Shown here piece after piece: positions 43,201 to 52,366 of a DNA stretch of 64,000 nt (positions are counted from its first letter, which is position 1; each line of letters begins with the position of its first letter). The position numbers and the translations under genes are program-made. The notes under the pieces are model-generated. The model was not told the DNA's origin and searched no databases. It worked only from the letters and a program-made list of their open reading frames with translations. The DNA is taken from NCBI GenBank assembly GCA_001708385.1, contig CP012388.1, positions 3,348,001-3,412,000 on the forward strand, in the 5' to 3' direction. This DNA comes from Flavobacterium psychrophilum (GTDB lineage: Bacteria > Bacteroidota > Bacteroidia > Flavobacteriales > Flavobacteriaceae).

Positions 43201-43403
43201 CTGATAATGTACTTAAAGATATCGGGCTAAAAGGTTTCCGTATGTATGTATCGGGTCAGAATCTTTTAACATTATCTAAAGTTAAGTTTGTTGATCCTGA
43301 ACTTTCTGAGTTCAATAACAGTATGAGAACATCGGGCGCAAATAGCGGAAGAGCTTACCCAACACAAGTATATTACGGATTAGGACTGGACGTTACCTTT
43401 TAA
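40251..43403 (+). CDS. SusC/RagA-family TonB-dependent outer-membrane transporter
   Basis: A 1050-residue importer for oligosaccharides, working with SusD and TonB. The N-terminal signal region is unusually long and ends around GNSFAKTNYFQEP. A carboxypeptidase-regulatory-like domain (about 55-125, ITGTITDIKGGSLPGVSI) precedes the plug (EEVVVVGYGTQKRTKVVGAI, GIGTLGNNSPLVVIDGI, DAGSAAIYGSRASNGVVLIT). A 22-strand barrel ends with YYGLGLDVTF. I use ATG 40251 because the promoter box at 40198-40205 makes the in-frame TTG at 40203 impossible. susD follows after 11 nt. Confidence 0.96.
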   Translation: MKTKTTLKILLSSGLNLITLSNSKLSKPGLICLLMLFLSIGNSFAKTNYFQEPIVITGTITDIKGGSLPGVSILEKGTSNSAQTDLDGNFTIKVASSQSVLVFSYIGMRTVEKFANSTNMTIVLEDDATNLEEVVVVGYGTQKRTKVVGAIDQVTSKAFNGRANVNATQALQGKAPSLTIQQTSAEPGQGLNINIRGIGTLGNNSPLVVIDGIVGGDINALNPSDIESVSVLKDAGSAAIYGSRASNGVVLITTKKGSRNSPMTVQYNSLVGFNNPHFFTAPVHGYENAMLRNEAAFNSGESSAVFTAAQIAQFKAQGDTEWFAKEIVKPAAQQNHNLTISGGSENSTYLVSLGYLDQRSNFVGPDKGLERYNYRINLTNEYGRFKLTSTLAYAKQKITDHSSNTSTLMVDAFRVPLYYRQKDEQGNYLTNDILQQFNSLGILEQGGFRKYDDDDIFGSLNAELKLTDFLKAKAVFGGRVRANSMYSRVKEVNFLPGGIYGADRNTNDESSKTMDLNTQFMLEFNKIFAEKHTIGALIGYSNENYKGRGIGLYRKNTDVALGTPVSETIIDPESYGSNESSRDANGSPALNSLNSVFGRATYDFKDKYFAEFSFRYDGSSKFRKDIRWGFFPSATVGYGLTNEDFMGDYRDKVGNIKFKASYGILGNQNVGDFQYQTTYYSFTNAYGFNNNAVSGTGYNFSNPDLQWEKAATLNLGVEADFFKGALGVTFDYFDKVTRDILLPPQVPGAFGTGLPNFNAGKLGNRGWEISATYRHAGKLFNHSLTITLGDSKNEVLDYNNGQEQLTGVEELQVLLREGLPFNSYVGLKRDGYFQSWEEIQGAAVPEGIAVQPGDNRYVDLNKDGKIDDNDRFIFGNPFPRYTFGATYNVDYKGFDMSIFIQGVGKRTMMIRGELVEPFHYNYGMTMYTHQLDYWTPQNPDARYPRLANNGTASNTNNFRRGSDMYLYDGAYARLKNIQIGYSLPDNVLKDIGLKGFRMYVSGQNLLTLSKVKFVDPELSEFNNSMRTSGANSGRAYPTQVYYGLGLDVTF

Positions 43404-43414
43404 TAAGAAGAAAA

Positions 43415-45040
43415 ATGAAAAATATATTTAAACAATTAAAATTTATTCCGGTTTTGCTCCTGCTGGTTGTAGGATGTGAAGATCTTGATACGGCTCCGGA
43501 AAACAAGTTTACCGATGCTAATTACTGGACAAGTGTAGAAAATGCGCAATCGGTTCTAAATACGGCATATTCGCAAATGCAGTCCAGCGCCTGGTTTTTT
43601 TATAATGAAGGACTGTCAGATAATGCATATAATGGAAGAGGAGATAATGAAGGTGCAGCATCTTTAGCTGCAGGTATTTATGATCCGTCGTTAGCAAGGA
43701 TTAAAAGAGAATGGGTTGATAGGTATGCAGGTATAAAAACATGCAACATTTTGCTTGAAAATATCGATCGTGTTCCAAGTGCAGATCCGGCTATAATTAG
43801 CCGAATTAAAGCAGAAGCACGTTTCCTAAGGGCTTTTCAGCATTTTCAGTTAACCACGTGGTTTGGTGATATTCCATTATTACAAAAAGATCCGTCGTTA
43901 GCGGAGGCTACGACAATTAGCCGTACTCCTCACACAGAAGTAGTTAATTTTATTTTGAGCGAACTTGATGATGTTGTTGCTGTTTTACCTAAAAATACAG
44001 AGTACGCAACAGCAGATAGGGGTAGAATAACATCTGGTGCAGCGCTTGCGTTAAAGGCAAGAGTATTATTGTATGAAGGAAGATGGGCAGATGTAGTTAC
44101 AGCTACAGAGCAGCTTATGGCAGGTACTTATGGAACATATAACCTTTTTGCTTCTTATGAAGGTGTGTTTCTTCCCCAAAATGAGTACAATAGTGAGGAT
44201 ATTTTAAGCATTCAGTATGTACCACAATTCAGAATGTGGCCTGAAATGTTTGATATGGCACCAATATCTGCGGGAGCAAGGCTTAATGCACTTGCGCCAA
44301 CGCAGGAACTTGTAGATAGCTATATCATGCTTAACGGAAAAAAGATAAGCGAAGACGGTTCAGGATACAATGAAGAAGATCCGTATGTAAACCGTGACCC
44401 GAGATTAACAGGAACTGTTGTATACCATTTATACAATTGGCAGGATCCGAATGGAACGGTTCGTCCTATCTACATCAAACCGGGTTCTGGGCCTGAAGGA
44501 AGTAAAGCAGACGAATATGTGTCAGGATCTTCATCAACAACTACCGGATATTACACACGAAAATATTTCGATCCTCAGCATTTAACATCATTACAATCGG
44601 GCTTAAACCTAATGTTAATTCGTTATGCAGATGTATTGTTAATGCACGCAGAGGCTAAAAACGAATTAAATCAGATGGACGGTACCGTTTGGGGCCAGAC
44701 TATTGGAGCACTTAGAACACGCGCCGGGTTTACCGACGCTGCTGCTGTAAACTTTGACGGTTCACTAACGCAAACAGCGCTTCGTGAAGTGATACGTAAC
44801 GAACGCCGTACAGAATTAGGTATGGAAGGGTTAAGGATATTTGACATCAGGAGATGGAAAATTGCAGAAGACGTACTTGACGGATGGGCACATGGCGCGC
44901 AATTTGGCGTACAATCTATTGATAATGGATATCTAAGGGTGAATTTAAGAACTTTTGACCCTGGTAAACATTACTTATGGCCAATACCTAGGGATGAGCG
45001 CTTGATTAACTCAAATCTTTCTCAAAACCCAGGCTGGTAA
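43415..45040 (+). CDS. SusD/RagB-family glycan-binding surface lipoprotein
   Basis: A 541-residue partner lid of SusC that binds glycans at the cell surface. The lipoprotein signal ends LLLVVGCEDLDT. Family features include NYWTSVENAQSVLNTAYSQM, the TPR-like ARFLRAFQHFQLTTWFGDIP and the C-terminal RRTELGMEGLRIFDIRRW, ending NPGW. The protein is canonical in length and order. Confidence 0.95.
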   Translation: MKNIFKQLKFIPVLLLLVVGCEDLDTAPENKFTDANYWTSVENAQSVLNTAYSQMQSSAWFFYNEGLSDNAYNGRGDNEGAASLAAGIYDPSLARIKREWVDRYAGIKTCNILLENIDRVPSADPAIISRIKAEARFLRAFQHFQLTTWFGDIPLLQKDPSLAEATTISRTPHTEVVNFILSELDDVVAVLPKNTEYATADRGRITSGAALALKARVLLYEGRWADVVTATEQLMAGTYGTYNLFASYEGVFLPQNEYNSEDILSIQYVPQFRMWPEMFDMAPISAGARLNALAPTQELVDSYIMLNGKKISEDGSGYNEEDPYVNRDPRLTGTVVYHLYNWQDPNGTVRPIYIKPGSGPEGSKADEYVSGSSSTTTGYYTRKYFDPQHLTSLQSGLNLMLIRYADVLLMHAEAKNELNQMDGTVWGQTIGALRTRAGFTDAAAVNFDGSLTQTALREVIRNERRTELGMEGLRIFDIRRWKIAEDVLDGWAHGAQFGVQSIDNGYLRVNLRTFDPGKHYLWPIPRDERLINSNLSQNPGW

Positions 45041-45076
45041 TCTTTAAAAATCAAACAAAATATAAAACTTAATAAG

Positions 45077-46171
45077 ATGAAAAATATATATTCAAAACTG
45101 TTACTGATTGTATTTTCAGTATTCGCAATTGGCTGTTCAGACGATGATACTTTAAGCCATACAAACGTAAGTGCAGTAAACGCACTTTATGCTCCTGCAA
45201 ATAACAAATCCTTTGACCTTAACGCAGATAGTTCTGTTGTATTTGAGTGGGAAGGCGCTAAAGCAGAAGACAATGGTGTCGTGCTTTATGACGTAGTATT
45301 TGATCTTGAAAGCGGAGACTTCTCTAACCCAGTTTATGTAACTCCATCTGACGGCAACGGGTTTCAAAAAACGCTTAACTTATCTTTCGGGAACCTTAAT
45401 AGGATTGCAATTATGGCAGGCATTAAGTCTGGAGAAGTTGGCAAGTTAAAATGGACTGTACAATCTTCAAAAGGTTTAAATGTTCAGAAATCAGCAGTTT
45501 CAAGTCTGATAGAAGTAATAGGTGCAACCGGATTTGAAACACCGGATCAGCTTTTTATTACAGGTTCAGGTTCTGAAGATGGTGATGCCTTCAAAAAAAC
45601 AGGAGCTACAACATTTGAAATATACACACAGCTGTCTGCCGGTGAATACCAATTTATTACGAGAAAAACCGGAACACCGGAAGCATTTTCTATAAGCGAG
45701 GGTAAATTAGTACAGGATGGTACGACAACGGTTACCGGTAACGCTAAGGTTTATAAAATAGCTATCGACTTCAGTAAAAGTTCTGTGGCAATGACAGAAA
45801 TACAAAAAGTTCAGCTTTGGTTTGCTCCGAATGACGAATTCATGTTCGACTATGAGTATGCAGGCCATGGTATATGGAAAGCAGACAACAAGCAGATAGT
45901 TTTCAAACAGGAAGGATGGGGCAGAGATGAGCGTTACAAGTTTAAATTTACTTTGGCAGGTGGCGAACAGTGGTATGGTAGTGTTAACAATGATAATAAC
46001 AGGCCTGATGCAAATACAGCCGCATCGTACTGGTTTATGGTTCCTGTAACCAGCGACCGTTGGAATAACAGCTTTAAGTTTGCTACAGAGGTAGATAACA
46101 GTACTGTAAATGCAGTAATCAACTTTAGTGCTTCTGTTCCTGCTTACACTCACAGTTTTACAGTTCTATAG
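45077..46171 (+). CDS. SusE/SusF-like outer-membrane glycan-binding lipoprotein
   Basis: A 364-residue surface lipoprotein (signal end FAIGCSDDD). The N-terminal SusE-like Ig domain contains ALYAPANNKSFDLNADSSVV and FEWEGAKAEDNGVVLYDVVF. Two further beta-domains follow; the last has aromatic-rich segments (VQLWFAPNDEFMF, EQWYGSVNNDNNRPDA, SYWFMVPVTSDRW) suited to starch- or mannan-binding modules. It probably holds substrate near SusCD. A hairpin follows before the GH76 gene. Confidence 0.85.
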   Translation: MKNIYSKLLLIVFSVFAIGCSDDDTLSHTNVSAVNALYAPANNKSFDLNADSSVVFEWEGAKAEDNGVVLYDVVFDLESGDFSNPVYVTPSDGNGFQKTLNLSFGNLNRIAIMAGIKSGEVGKLKWTVQSSKGLNVQKSAVSSLIEVIGATGFETPDQLFITGSGSEDGDAFKKTGATTFEIYTQLSAGEYQFITRKTGTPEAFSISEGKLVQDGTTTVTGNAKVYKIAIDFSKSSVAMTEIQKVQLWFAPNDEFMFDYEYAGHGIWKADNKQIVFKQEGWGRDERYKFKFTLAGGEQWYGSVNNDNNRPDANTAASYWFMVPVTSDRWNNSFKFATEVDNSTVNAVINFSASVPAYTHSFTVL

Positions 46172-46185
46172 ATAAATTATACAGT

Positions 46186-46214
46186 ATCTCTTTGGGCTTA
46201 ACGTTCAAAGAGAT
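46186..46214 (+). other. Intra-operon hairpin between SusE-like and GH76 genes
   Basis: ATCTCTTTG (46186-46194) pairs perfectly with CAAAGAGAT (46206-46214) around an 11-nt loop. Only a weak T-rich stretch follows (GCTTTAAAATAA). It could partly terminate transcription or protect the upstream transporter mRNA. Confidence 0.65.
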
Positions 46215-46232
46215 GCTTTAAAATAAACAATC

Positions 46233-47411
46233 ATGAAAAGAAATTTTTCAATACGCCAGAGTTTATTAATTGCTTCGATTATTGGAGCAGGATTGCTTAC
46301 TGTTTCGTGTGATGATGATCCTATTCCGTTAAGAGATCCTAATGGTACGGTTCCAACTGAACTTGTTTATACATGGGAAGCAACAGCAGATTCATTACAA
46401 AATGCTACGTATCAAACCTATTTAGGAAGCAATGGAACTTTTGTACAGGACAATCAGGGTAACACCAATTTTAATTACTGGCCAAATGCGCATGCACTTG
46501 ATGTTTTGGTAGATGGCTACGTAAGAACGGGTGACGAAAATTATGTATCAAAGATGAAAGCTTTGGTACAGGGTATTAAAGTTAAAAACGGAAATACCTA
46601 TAACAATGTTTTCAACGACGATATGATTTGGCTTGCCAATTCAGCACTTCGTGCATTTGTAGCCACCAACGACCAGGAGTATAAAGACGTTGCCGATTAC
46701 CTATGGGACAGAATTAAACTTAGTTGGAGCGACGACGTATTTGGTGGAGGTATCACCTGGAAACAGGATACACCAAAACAAAAAAATGCAGTGTCCAATG
46801 CACCTGCTGCTATCATTGGTTTAAGGCTTTATGAGCTTGATAATGATGCGGAAGATTTAGAATGGGCGAAGAAAATTTATGCATGGCAAAAAAGCAACCT
46901 TGTTGATCCTGCTACAGGATTGGTATGGGATAATATTGCAGAAGTGAACGGCGTGGTAGTTACAAACAAAGACTGGGTATTTACTTATAACATGGGTACA
47001 TGGATAGGTGCAGGACTTAGATTGTACAAGGCTACGAACGACTCAGGATACCTTAACGATGCTGTTAAATCGGCGAGATCGTTATTAACAAGCCCTAAAC
47101 TTGTTTCTGAAGGAATACTTAGAGACGAAGGCCAGGGTGACGGTGGTTTATTTAAAGGAATTTTGGTACGCTACTTTACAGAGCTTATCCAGGAGCCAAA
47201 TATAAACGCAAGCGACCGTGAGAGCTTTGTTGATTTCCTTAAATTCAATGCACAGACATTGTATAGAAAAGGTATTACAAGGCCGGCAATGTTCTGTGGT
47301 TCGAATTGGAGAGTAGCACCTACAGGTGGTACCGACCTTACAACGCAGCTTAGTGGCGTTATGCTTATAGAAGCAGCAGCTAAACTGGATAAAGCAGGAC
47401 AATTTGATTAA
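46233..47411 (+). CDS. Glycoside hydrolase family 76 alpha-1,6-mannanase, surface lipoprotein
   Basis: A 392-residue endo-acting enzyme predicted to cut the alpha-1,6-mannose backbone of yeast-type mannan. The lipoprotein signal ends GLLTVSCDDDP, so it should sit on the outer membrane. The GH76 catalytic aspartate pair is D129-D130 in FNDDMIWLA. Other hallmarks are NYWPNAHALDVLVDGY, FGGGITWKQD, NAVSNAPAAIIGLRLY and FTYNMGTWIGAG. It is the only clearly endo-acting mannanase in the locus and would feed SusCD. Confidence 0.92.
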   Translation: MKRNFSIRQSLLIASIIGAGLLTVSCDDDPIPLRDPNGTVPTELVYTWEATADSLQNATYQTYLGSNGTFVQDNQGNTNFNYWPNAHALDVLVDGYVRTGDENYVSKMKALVQGIKVKNGNTYNNVFNDDMIWLANSALRAFVATNDQEYKDVADYLWDRIKLSWSDDVFGGGITWKQDTPKQKNAVSNAPAAIIGLRLYELDNDAEDLEWAKKIYAWQKSNLVDPATGLVWDNIAEVNGVVVTNKDWVFTYNMGTWIGAGLRLYKATNDSGYLNDAVKSARSLLTSPKLVSEGILRDEGQGDGGLFKGILVRYFTELIQEPNINASDRESFVDFLKFNAQTLYRKGITRPAMFCGSNWRVAPTGGTDLTTQLSGVMLIEAAAKLDKAGQFD

Positions 47412-47442
47412 GAATTAATAGAAGTTGGGTTAGTAATTTTAG

Positions 47443-47475
47443 TACCTGCAGGCATTGGGCTGCCTGCAGGTTTTA
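47443..47475 (+). terminator. Strong hairpin terminator inside the polysaccharide locus
   Basis: ACCTGCAGGCA pairs with TGCCTGCAGGT over 11 bp around TTGGGC, then TTTATTT. It divides SusC-SusD-SusE-GH76 from the downstream exo-enzymes. Confidence 0.8.
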
Positions 47476-47507
47476 TTTAACCTGCTTTGCATCAATCATC
47501 AAACCGA

Positions 47508-48212
47508 ATGAAGAATACAATTTTAGCATACAGCTTGTTTCTAATTGTTTTTGCTATGCAGCAATCGCATGGGCAGGACTGGGCTAATTTAAAGCGTTAT
47601 GAAAAGGAGAATGCCCAACTGGCACTTCCGGCTGCTAACGAAAACAGGGTTGTTTTTATAGGCAACTCTATTACAGAAGGCTGGCTACGTGTTCATCCTT
47701 CATTTTTTGATGGCAAGCCTTATATAGACAGGGGCATTAGCGGGCAAACCACATCGCAGATGCTGTTGCGTTTCAGGCAGGATGTCATTAGCCTGAAACC
47801 TTCAATTGTGGTTATACTTGCCGGAATAAACGATATAGCAGAGAACACTGGGCCAATAACCCTTGAAGAAACTGCCGGAAATATCTTTTCAATGGCAGAA
47901 CTGGCAAAAGCGCACGGCATTAAAGTAATAATGTGTACCGTATTGCCTGCATCAGACTTTCCGTGGAAACCGGATATGAATCCCAGACCGAAAGTCGTAA
48001 AGCTTAATGCCTTATTAAGCAGTTATGCAAAACAACATAACATTCCGTTTGTAGATTTTTACACGTCAATGGTAAATAATTCGCTTGGTTTACAGAAAGA
48101 ACTTGGCGAAGACGGCGTGCATCCTAACGAAAAAGGGTATGCCATTATGGAACCTCTTGTAGAAAGGGCAATTACCAATCTTTCCAATAAAAAATCCAAA
48201 AAACTAAAATGA
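47508..48212 (+). CDS. SGNH/GDSL-family esterase
   Basis: A 234-residue secreted hydrolase with signal peptide ending AMQQSHGQ. The SGNH blocks are clear: FIGNSITEGW (catalytic Ser), RGISGQTT (Gly), LAGINDIAEN (Asn), and DGVHPNEKGY (catalytic Asp-x-x-His). This subfamily often deacetylates sugars, so it may remove O-acetyl groups from mannan. ATG 47508 is chosen because the signal peptide begins there (MKNTILAYSLF). The stop overlaps the GH2 start by 4 bp. Confidence 0.88.
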   Translation: MKNTILAYSLFLIVFAMQQSHGQDWANLKRYEKENAQLALPAANENRVVFIGNSITEGWLRVHPSFFDGKPYIDRGISGQTTSQMLLRFRQDVISLKPSIVVILAGINDIAENTGPITLEETAGNIFSMAELAKAHGIKVIMCTVLPASDFPWKPDMNPRPKVVKLNALLSSYAKQHNIPFVDFYTSMVNNSLGLQKELGEDGVHPNEKGYAIMEPLVERAITNLSNKKSKKLK

Positions 48213-50017
48213 AAAATAATGTAACAGTAGCCTTACTGCTTTTTGCTGCACTTTCCGGTTTCGCACAATGGAAACCGCAAGGCGACAAAATTAAAACCAA
48301 ATGGGCAGAACAGGTTGACCCAAATAAAACTTTACCCGAATACCCACGCCCAATTATGGAGCGCGGTAAATGGAAAAACCTTAACGGTTTATGGAACTAT
48401 GCTATACAGTCTGAAGGAGCGACGGCTCCGTCTAAATATGATGGAAAAATACTGGTTCCGTTTGCTGTAGAATCAAGCTTGTCCGGTGTAATGAAAACTG
48501 TTGGTTCTGAAAAAGAACTATGGTACGAAACATCATTTACTGTGGACGACGACTGGAAAAATAAAGATATACTGCTACACTTTGGCGCCGTAGATTGGAA
48601 AACCGAAGTTTGGCTAAACAATATAAAAATTGGTACGCACACTGGTGGCTATACCGAATTTTCATTCAACATTACTCCGTTCTTAAACGGTAAAAATCAA
48701 AAGCTGGTTGTTAAGGTTTGGGATCCCTCAAGTGATGGTACTCAGCCCCGAGGTAAGCAGGTTAAAAATCCTGAGTCGATTTGGTATACTCCGGTAACAG
48801 GTATCTGGCAAACCGTATGGCTGGAGCCGGTAAATAAAAAATATATTCAGGACATAAGGACTACTTCTGACATTGATCATAACACAATCAATATCGATAC
48901 CAAAGCCGAAGGTGCATCTTCTTCGGATATTGTAGAAGTTACGGTATTAGATGGTGGTAAAGTAATAGCATCGGCAAAATCGGTTGCGGGTCAGTCATTA
49001 GATATCGCTGTACCAAATGCCAAATTATGGTCGCCGGAGTCACCTTTTTTATATGATACCAAAATCAGGCTTGTCAGTAATGGTAAAGTGGTAGATGAAG
49101 TTAAAAGCTACTTTGCGATGCGTAAGATATCGTCTAAAAGAGATGCAAACGGTGTCATGAGGATGCAGCTTAATAATAAAGATGTTTTTCAGTTTGGCCC
49201 TCTTGACCAGGGATGGTGGCCCGACGGTTTATACACCGCCCCAACTGATGAAGCATTAAAATATGACCTTGTTAAAACCAAAGAACTTGGCTTTAATATG
49301 ATTCGTAAGCACGTAAAGGTAGAGCCCGCACGCTGGTACACGCATTGCGACAAAATGGGCTTTCTAGTATGGCAGGATATGCCTAGTGGCGATGCCGGAC
49401 CAATATGGCAGATGCACCAATACTTTGATGGCACCGAGCTGAAAAGAACAGCACAATCTGAAGCTACCTATAAAAAAGAGTGGAAGGAAATTATGGATCA
49501 GCTGTATTCATATCCAAGTATTGTAGTATGGGTTCCCTTCAACGAGGCATGGGGACAGTTTAAAACGGTAGAGATTACCGAGTGGACAAAGCAGCATGAC
49601 CCAAGCAGGCTGGTAAACTCTTCAAGTGGGGGTAACCATTTCCAAACGGGTGATATTCTTGATATTCACCATTACCCCGGCCCTGAATTAAAACTTTACG
49701 ATGCCCGCAGGATTACTGTTTTAGGTGAGTATGGCGGAATAGGGCTGCCGATGGAAGGCCACTTATGGCAAACCGATAAAAACTGGGGTTACACGCAGTT
49801 TAAAAATACGAACGAAACCACAGCCAAGTATAAAGAATATGCCAATCAGCTTATAAAACAGGCAAAGGCAGGATTCTCTGCTGCCGTATACACGCAGACA
49901 ACAGATGTTGAAGGTGAAGTAAATGGTTTTATGACTTACGACCGTAAGGTGGATAAAATGAATTTTGCCGAGGTAAATAAAATCAATAAGGAAGTAATCA
50001 ATTCTATCAATAACTAA
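48209..50017 (+). CDS. Glycoside hydrolase family 2 enzyme
   Basis: A 602-residue secreted enzyme (signal ALLLFAALSGFAQ). An N-terminal jelly-roll (GKWKNLNGLWNYAI, GAVDWKTEVWLNNIKIG) precedes an Ig-like domain and a TIM barrel. The acid/base Glu is in VVWVPFNEAWGQ and the probable nucleophile Glu in TVLGEYGGIGLP. GH2 includes beta-mannosidases, beta-galactosidases and beta-glucuronidases. In a mannan or N-glycan locus, beta-mannosidase or beta-galactosidase is plausible, but specificity cannot be read from sequence. Confidence 0.9.
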   Translation: MKNNVTVALLLFAALSGFAQWKPQGDKIKTKWAEQVDPNKTLPEYPRPIMERGKWKNLNGLWNYAIQSEGATAPSKYDGKILVPFAVESSLSGVMKTVGSEKELWYETSFTVDDDWKNKDILLHFGAVDWKTEVWLNNIKIGTHTGGYTEFSFNITPFLNGKNQKLVVKVWDPSSDGTQPRGKQVKNPESIWYTPVTGIWQTVWLEPVNKKYIQDIRTTSDIDHNTINIDTKAEGASSSDIVEVTVLDGGKVIASAKSVAGQSLDIAVPNAKLWSPESPFLYDTKIRLVSNGKVVDEVKSYFAMRKISSKRDANGVMRMQLNNKDVFQFGPLDQGWWPDGLYTAPTDEALKYDLVKTKELGFNMIRKHVKVEPARWYTHCDKMGFLVWQDMPSGDAGPIWQMHQYFDGTELKRTAQSEATYKKEWKEIMDQLYSYPSIVVWVPFNEAWGQFKTVEITEWTKQHDPSRLVNSSSGGNHFQTGDILDIHHYPGPELKLYDARRITVLGEYGGIGLPMEGHLWQTDKNWGYTQFKNTNETTAKYKEYANQLIKQAKAGFSAAVYTQTTDVEGEVNGFMTYDRKVDKMNFAEVNKINKEVINSINN

Positions 50018-50020
50018 GTT

Positions 50021-52324
50021 TTGACAAAATTTCATAGCATATATAAATTTGTTTTTGGGTTATTGGCATTTGCGGTATGTGAACCGTTTAATGCCCAGAA
50101 CGTTCCCGTTAGCGATGTTAAGCCGCCTGTAGACTGGGTTAATCCGCTAATGGGTACCGATTCTGATTACGATGTTTCTAACGGAAACGTATATCCTGCC
50201 ATTGCTATGCCGTGGGGTATGAACTTCTGGACACCGCAAACAGGAAACATGGGAGACGGATGGGCATATACCTACAGGGCAACTAAAATTAAAGGTTTTA
50301 AGCAAACGCATCAGCCATCGCCGTGGATGAATGATTACGGACAGTTTTCTATCATGCCGGTAACAGGTAAGCTTAAATTTAAACAAGATGAAAGGCAAAG
50401 CTGGTTTTCGCATAAAACCGAAACCGTTACGCCATACTATTATAGTGTATACCTCGCAGATCATGATGTAACTACCGAAATTACACCAACTGAAAGGGCG
50501 GCACGTTTTAGGTTTACATTTCCGCAGGGTGATGCTTTTATTGTAGTTGATGCCTTTGATAAAGGATCGTACATAAAGGTCATTCCACAGGAAAATAAGA
50601 TAGTGGGTTACACTACTAAAAACAGCGGTGGGGTTCCATCTAACTTTAAAAATTACTTTGTAGTAGTTTTTGATAAGGCATTTTCGGTTACTAATACCTT
50701 TAACGGAGATGTACTAGGCAATGCACTTGAACTAACTGCCGATCATTCAGGGGCGGTTATAGGCTTTAAAACTAAAGACGGCGAAAAAGTAAATGCTCAA
50801 GTAGCATCGTCATTTATCAGTCTGGCGCAGGCAGAGATCAACCTTAAAGAAATTGGAGGTAATGATTTTGACCAGCTAAAACAAAAAGGCAAATCTATCT
50901 GGAATGAAAGGCTAAGCAAAATAAAAATTGAAGGCGGCACAGCTGCCCAGACAACTACGTTTTACTCATGCATATACCGTTCATTACTTTTTCCAAGAAA
51001 GTTTTATGAGATCGATGCTACTGGTAAAGCACTACATTACAGTCCGTACAATGGTCAGGTATTACCTGGCTATATGTATACCGATACCGGCTTTTGGGAC
51101 ACCTTCAGATCGTTGTTTCCTTTCCTAAACTTAGTATATCCAAAGATAAATGCTGAGATACAGGAAGGTTTATCTAATGCATATAAAGAAAGCGGATGGT
51201 TGCCGGAATGGGCAAGCCCGGGCTTAAGAGATATTATGGTGGGCAATAACTCGGCTTCGGTCGTGGCAGATGCTTACCTCAAAATTGGAGGGGAGAATAC
51301 ATACGACATTAATAACCTGTACGATGCGCTATTACATGGCTCCAACAATGCAGGGCCTATGAAAGCAGTGGGACGTGCAGGCGCGACAGAATACAATAAA
51401 CTGGGCTATGTTCCGTATGATGTGGTTAACGAAAGTGCTGCCCGTACATTAGAATATGCTTATGACGATTTTGCTATCTATCAATTGGCAAAAGCCTTAA
51501 AGCGTCCGAAAAAAGAAATTGAGTTGTATAAAAAACGCAGTCAGAATTATAAGAACCTTTTTGATCCCACCCACAACTTAATGCGCGGAAAAATGACAAA
51601 CGGCAAGTTTATGGAACCGTTTGATCCTATACGTTGGGGCGAAGGCTTTACCGAAGGCAATAGCTGGCATTACAGCTGGTCAGTATTTCATGATGTGCAG
51701 GGGCTTATTGACCTGATGGGGGGTAAAGAAACTTTCACCAGACAACTGGATAGCGTTTTTGCTATGCCGCCTGTTTTCAACAATAGTTTTAACGGAGGTT
51801 TCATTCACGAAATGAGGGAAATGCAGGTTGCCAACATGGGGCAGTACGCTCACGGTAATCAGCCTATCCAACATATGATCTATCTGTACAATCATGGCAG
51901 CCAGCCCTGGAAAGCGCAATACTGGGTTAGGGAAACCATGAACCGTTTGTATAACCCGAATCCGGACGGCTATTGCGGTGATGAGGATAATGGGCAAACA
52001 TCGGCTTGGTATGTGTTCTCGGCGATGGGCTTTTATCCGGTAACCCCGGCATCAGACCAATATGTTATAGGCGCACCTTTGTTTAAAAAGGTTACACTTG
52101 AACTGGAAAACGGAAAGCAGGTAATTATAAATGCACCGCAAAACAGTGAGGAAAACAGGTATATAAGATCGATGCAGTATAATGGCAAAAACTACACTAA
52201 GAACTGGTTGAGCTATAGCGATCTTACCAAAGGGGCAACAATAGATGTCGAAATGACAGCTACGCCCAATAAGGACAGGGGCACTAAAAAAGAAGACCTT
52301 CCTTACTCTTTAACAAACGAATAA
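50021..52324 (+). CDS. Glycoside hydrolase family 92 alpha-mannosidase (copy A)
   Basis: A 767-residue calcium-dependent exo-alpha-mannosidase. The N-terminal domain has VNPLMGTDSDYDVSNGNVYP and WGMNFWTPQTG. The catalytic (alpha/alpha)6 domain contains NESAARTLEYAYDDFA, QPIQHMIYLYNHG and the base motif GYCGDEDNGQTSAWYVFSAMG. The start codon is TTG at 50021: only this gives a signal peptide (MTKFHSIYKFVFGLLAFAV), and the first in-frame ATG lies inside the mature enzyme. It follows GH2 after 3 nt. The intact GDEDNGQ suggests a standard mannosidase, removing side chains. Confidence 0.92.
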   Translation: MTKFHSIYKFVFGLLAFAVCEPFNAQNVPVSDVKPPVDWVNPLMGTDSDYDVSNGNVYPAIAMPWGMNFWTPQTGNMGDGWAYTYRATKIKGFKQTHQPSPWMNDYGQFSIMPVTGKLKFKQDERQSWFSHKTETVTPYYYSVYLADHDVTTEITPTERAARFRFTFPQGDAFIVVDAFDKGSYIKVIPQENKIVGYTTKNSGGVPSNFKNYFVVVFDKAFSVTNTFNGDVLGNALELTADHSGAVIGFKTKDGEKVNAQVASSFISLAQAEINLKEIGGNDFDQLKQKGKSIWNERLSKIKIEGGTAAQTTTFYSCIYRSLLFPRKFYEIDATGKALHYSPYNGQVLPGYMYTDTGFWDTFRSLFPFLNLVYPKINAEIQEGLSNAYKESGWLPEWASPGLRDIMVGNNSASVVADAYLKIGGENTYDINNLYDALLHGSNNAGPMKAVGRAGATEYNKLGYVPYDVVNESAARTLEYAYDDFAIYQLAKALKRPKKEIELYKKRSQNYKNLFDPTHNLMRGKMTNGKFMEPFDPIRWGEGFTEGNSWHYSWSVFHDVQGLIDLMGGKETFTRQLDSVFAMPPVFNNSFNGGFIHEMREMQVANMGQYAHGNQPIQHMIYLYNHGSQPWKAQYWVRETMNRLYNPNPDGYCGDEDNGQTSAWYVFSAMGFYPVTPASDQYVIGAPLFKKVTLELENGKQVIINAPQNSEENRYIRSMQYNGKNYTKNWLSYSDLTKGATIDVEMTATPNKDRGTKKEDLPYSLTNE

Positions 52325-52366
52325 TAGTAAAGGCCAGAAAGCCTGACAATTTTAAAATTTACAATA

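Noticed and set aside
45707..46153. 148-residue minus-strand frame
   Set aside because: It is antisense to the SusE-like gene inside a conserved operon.
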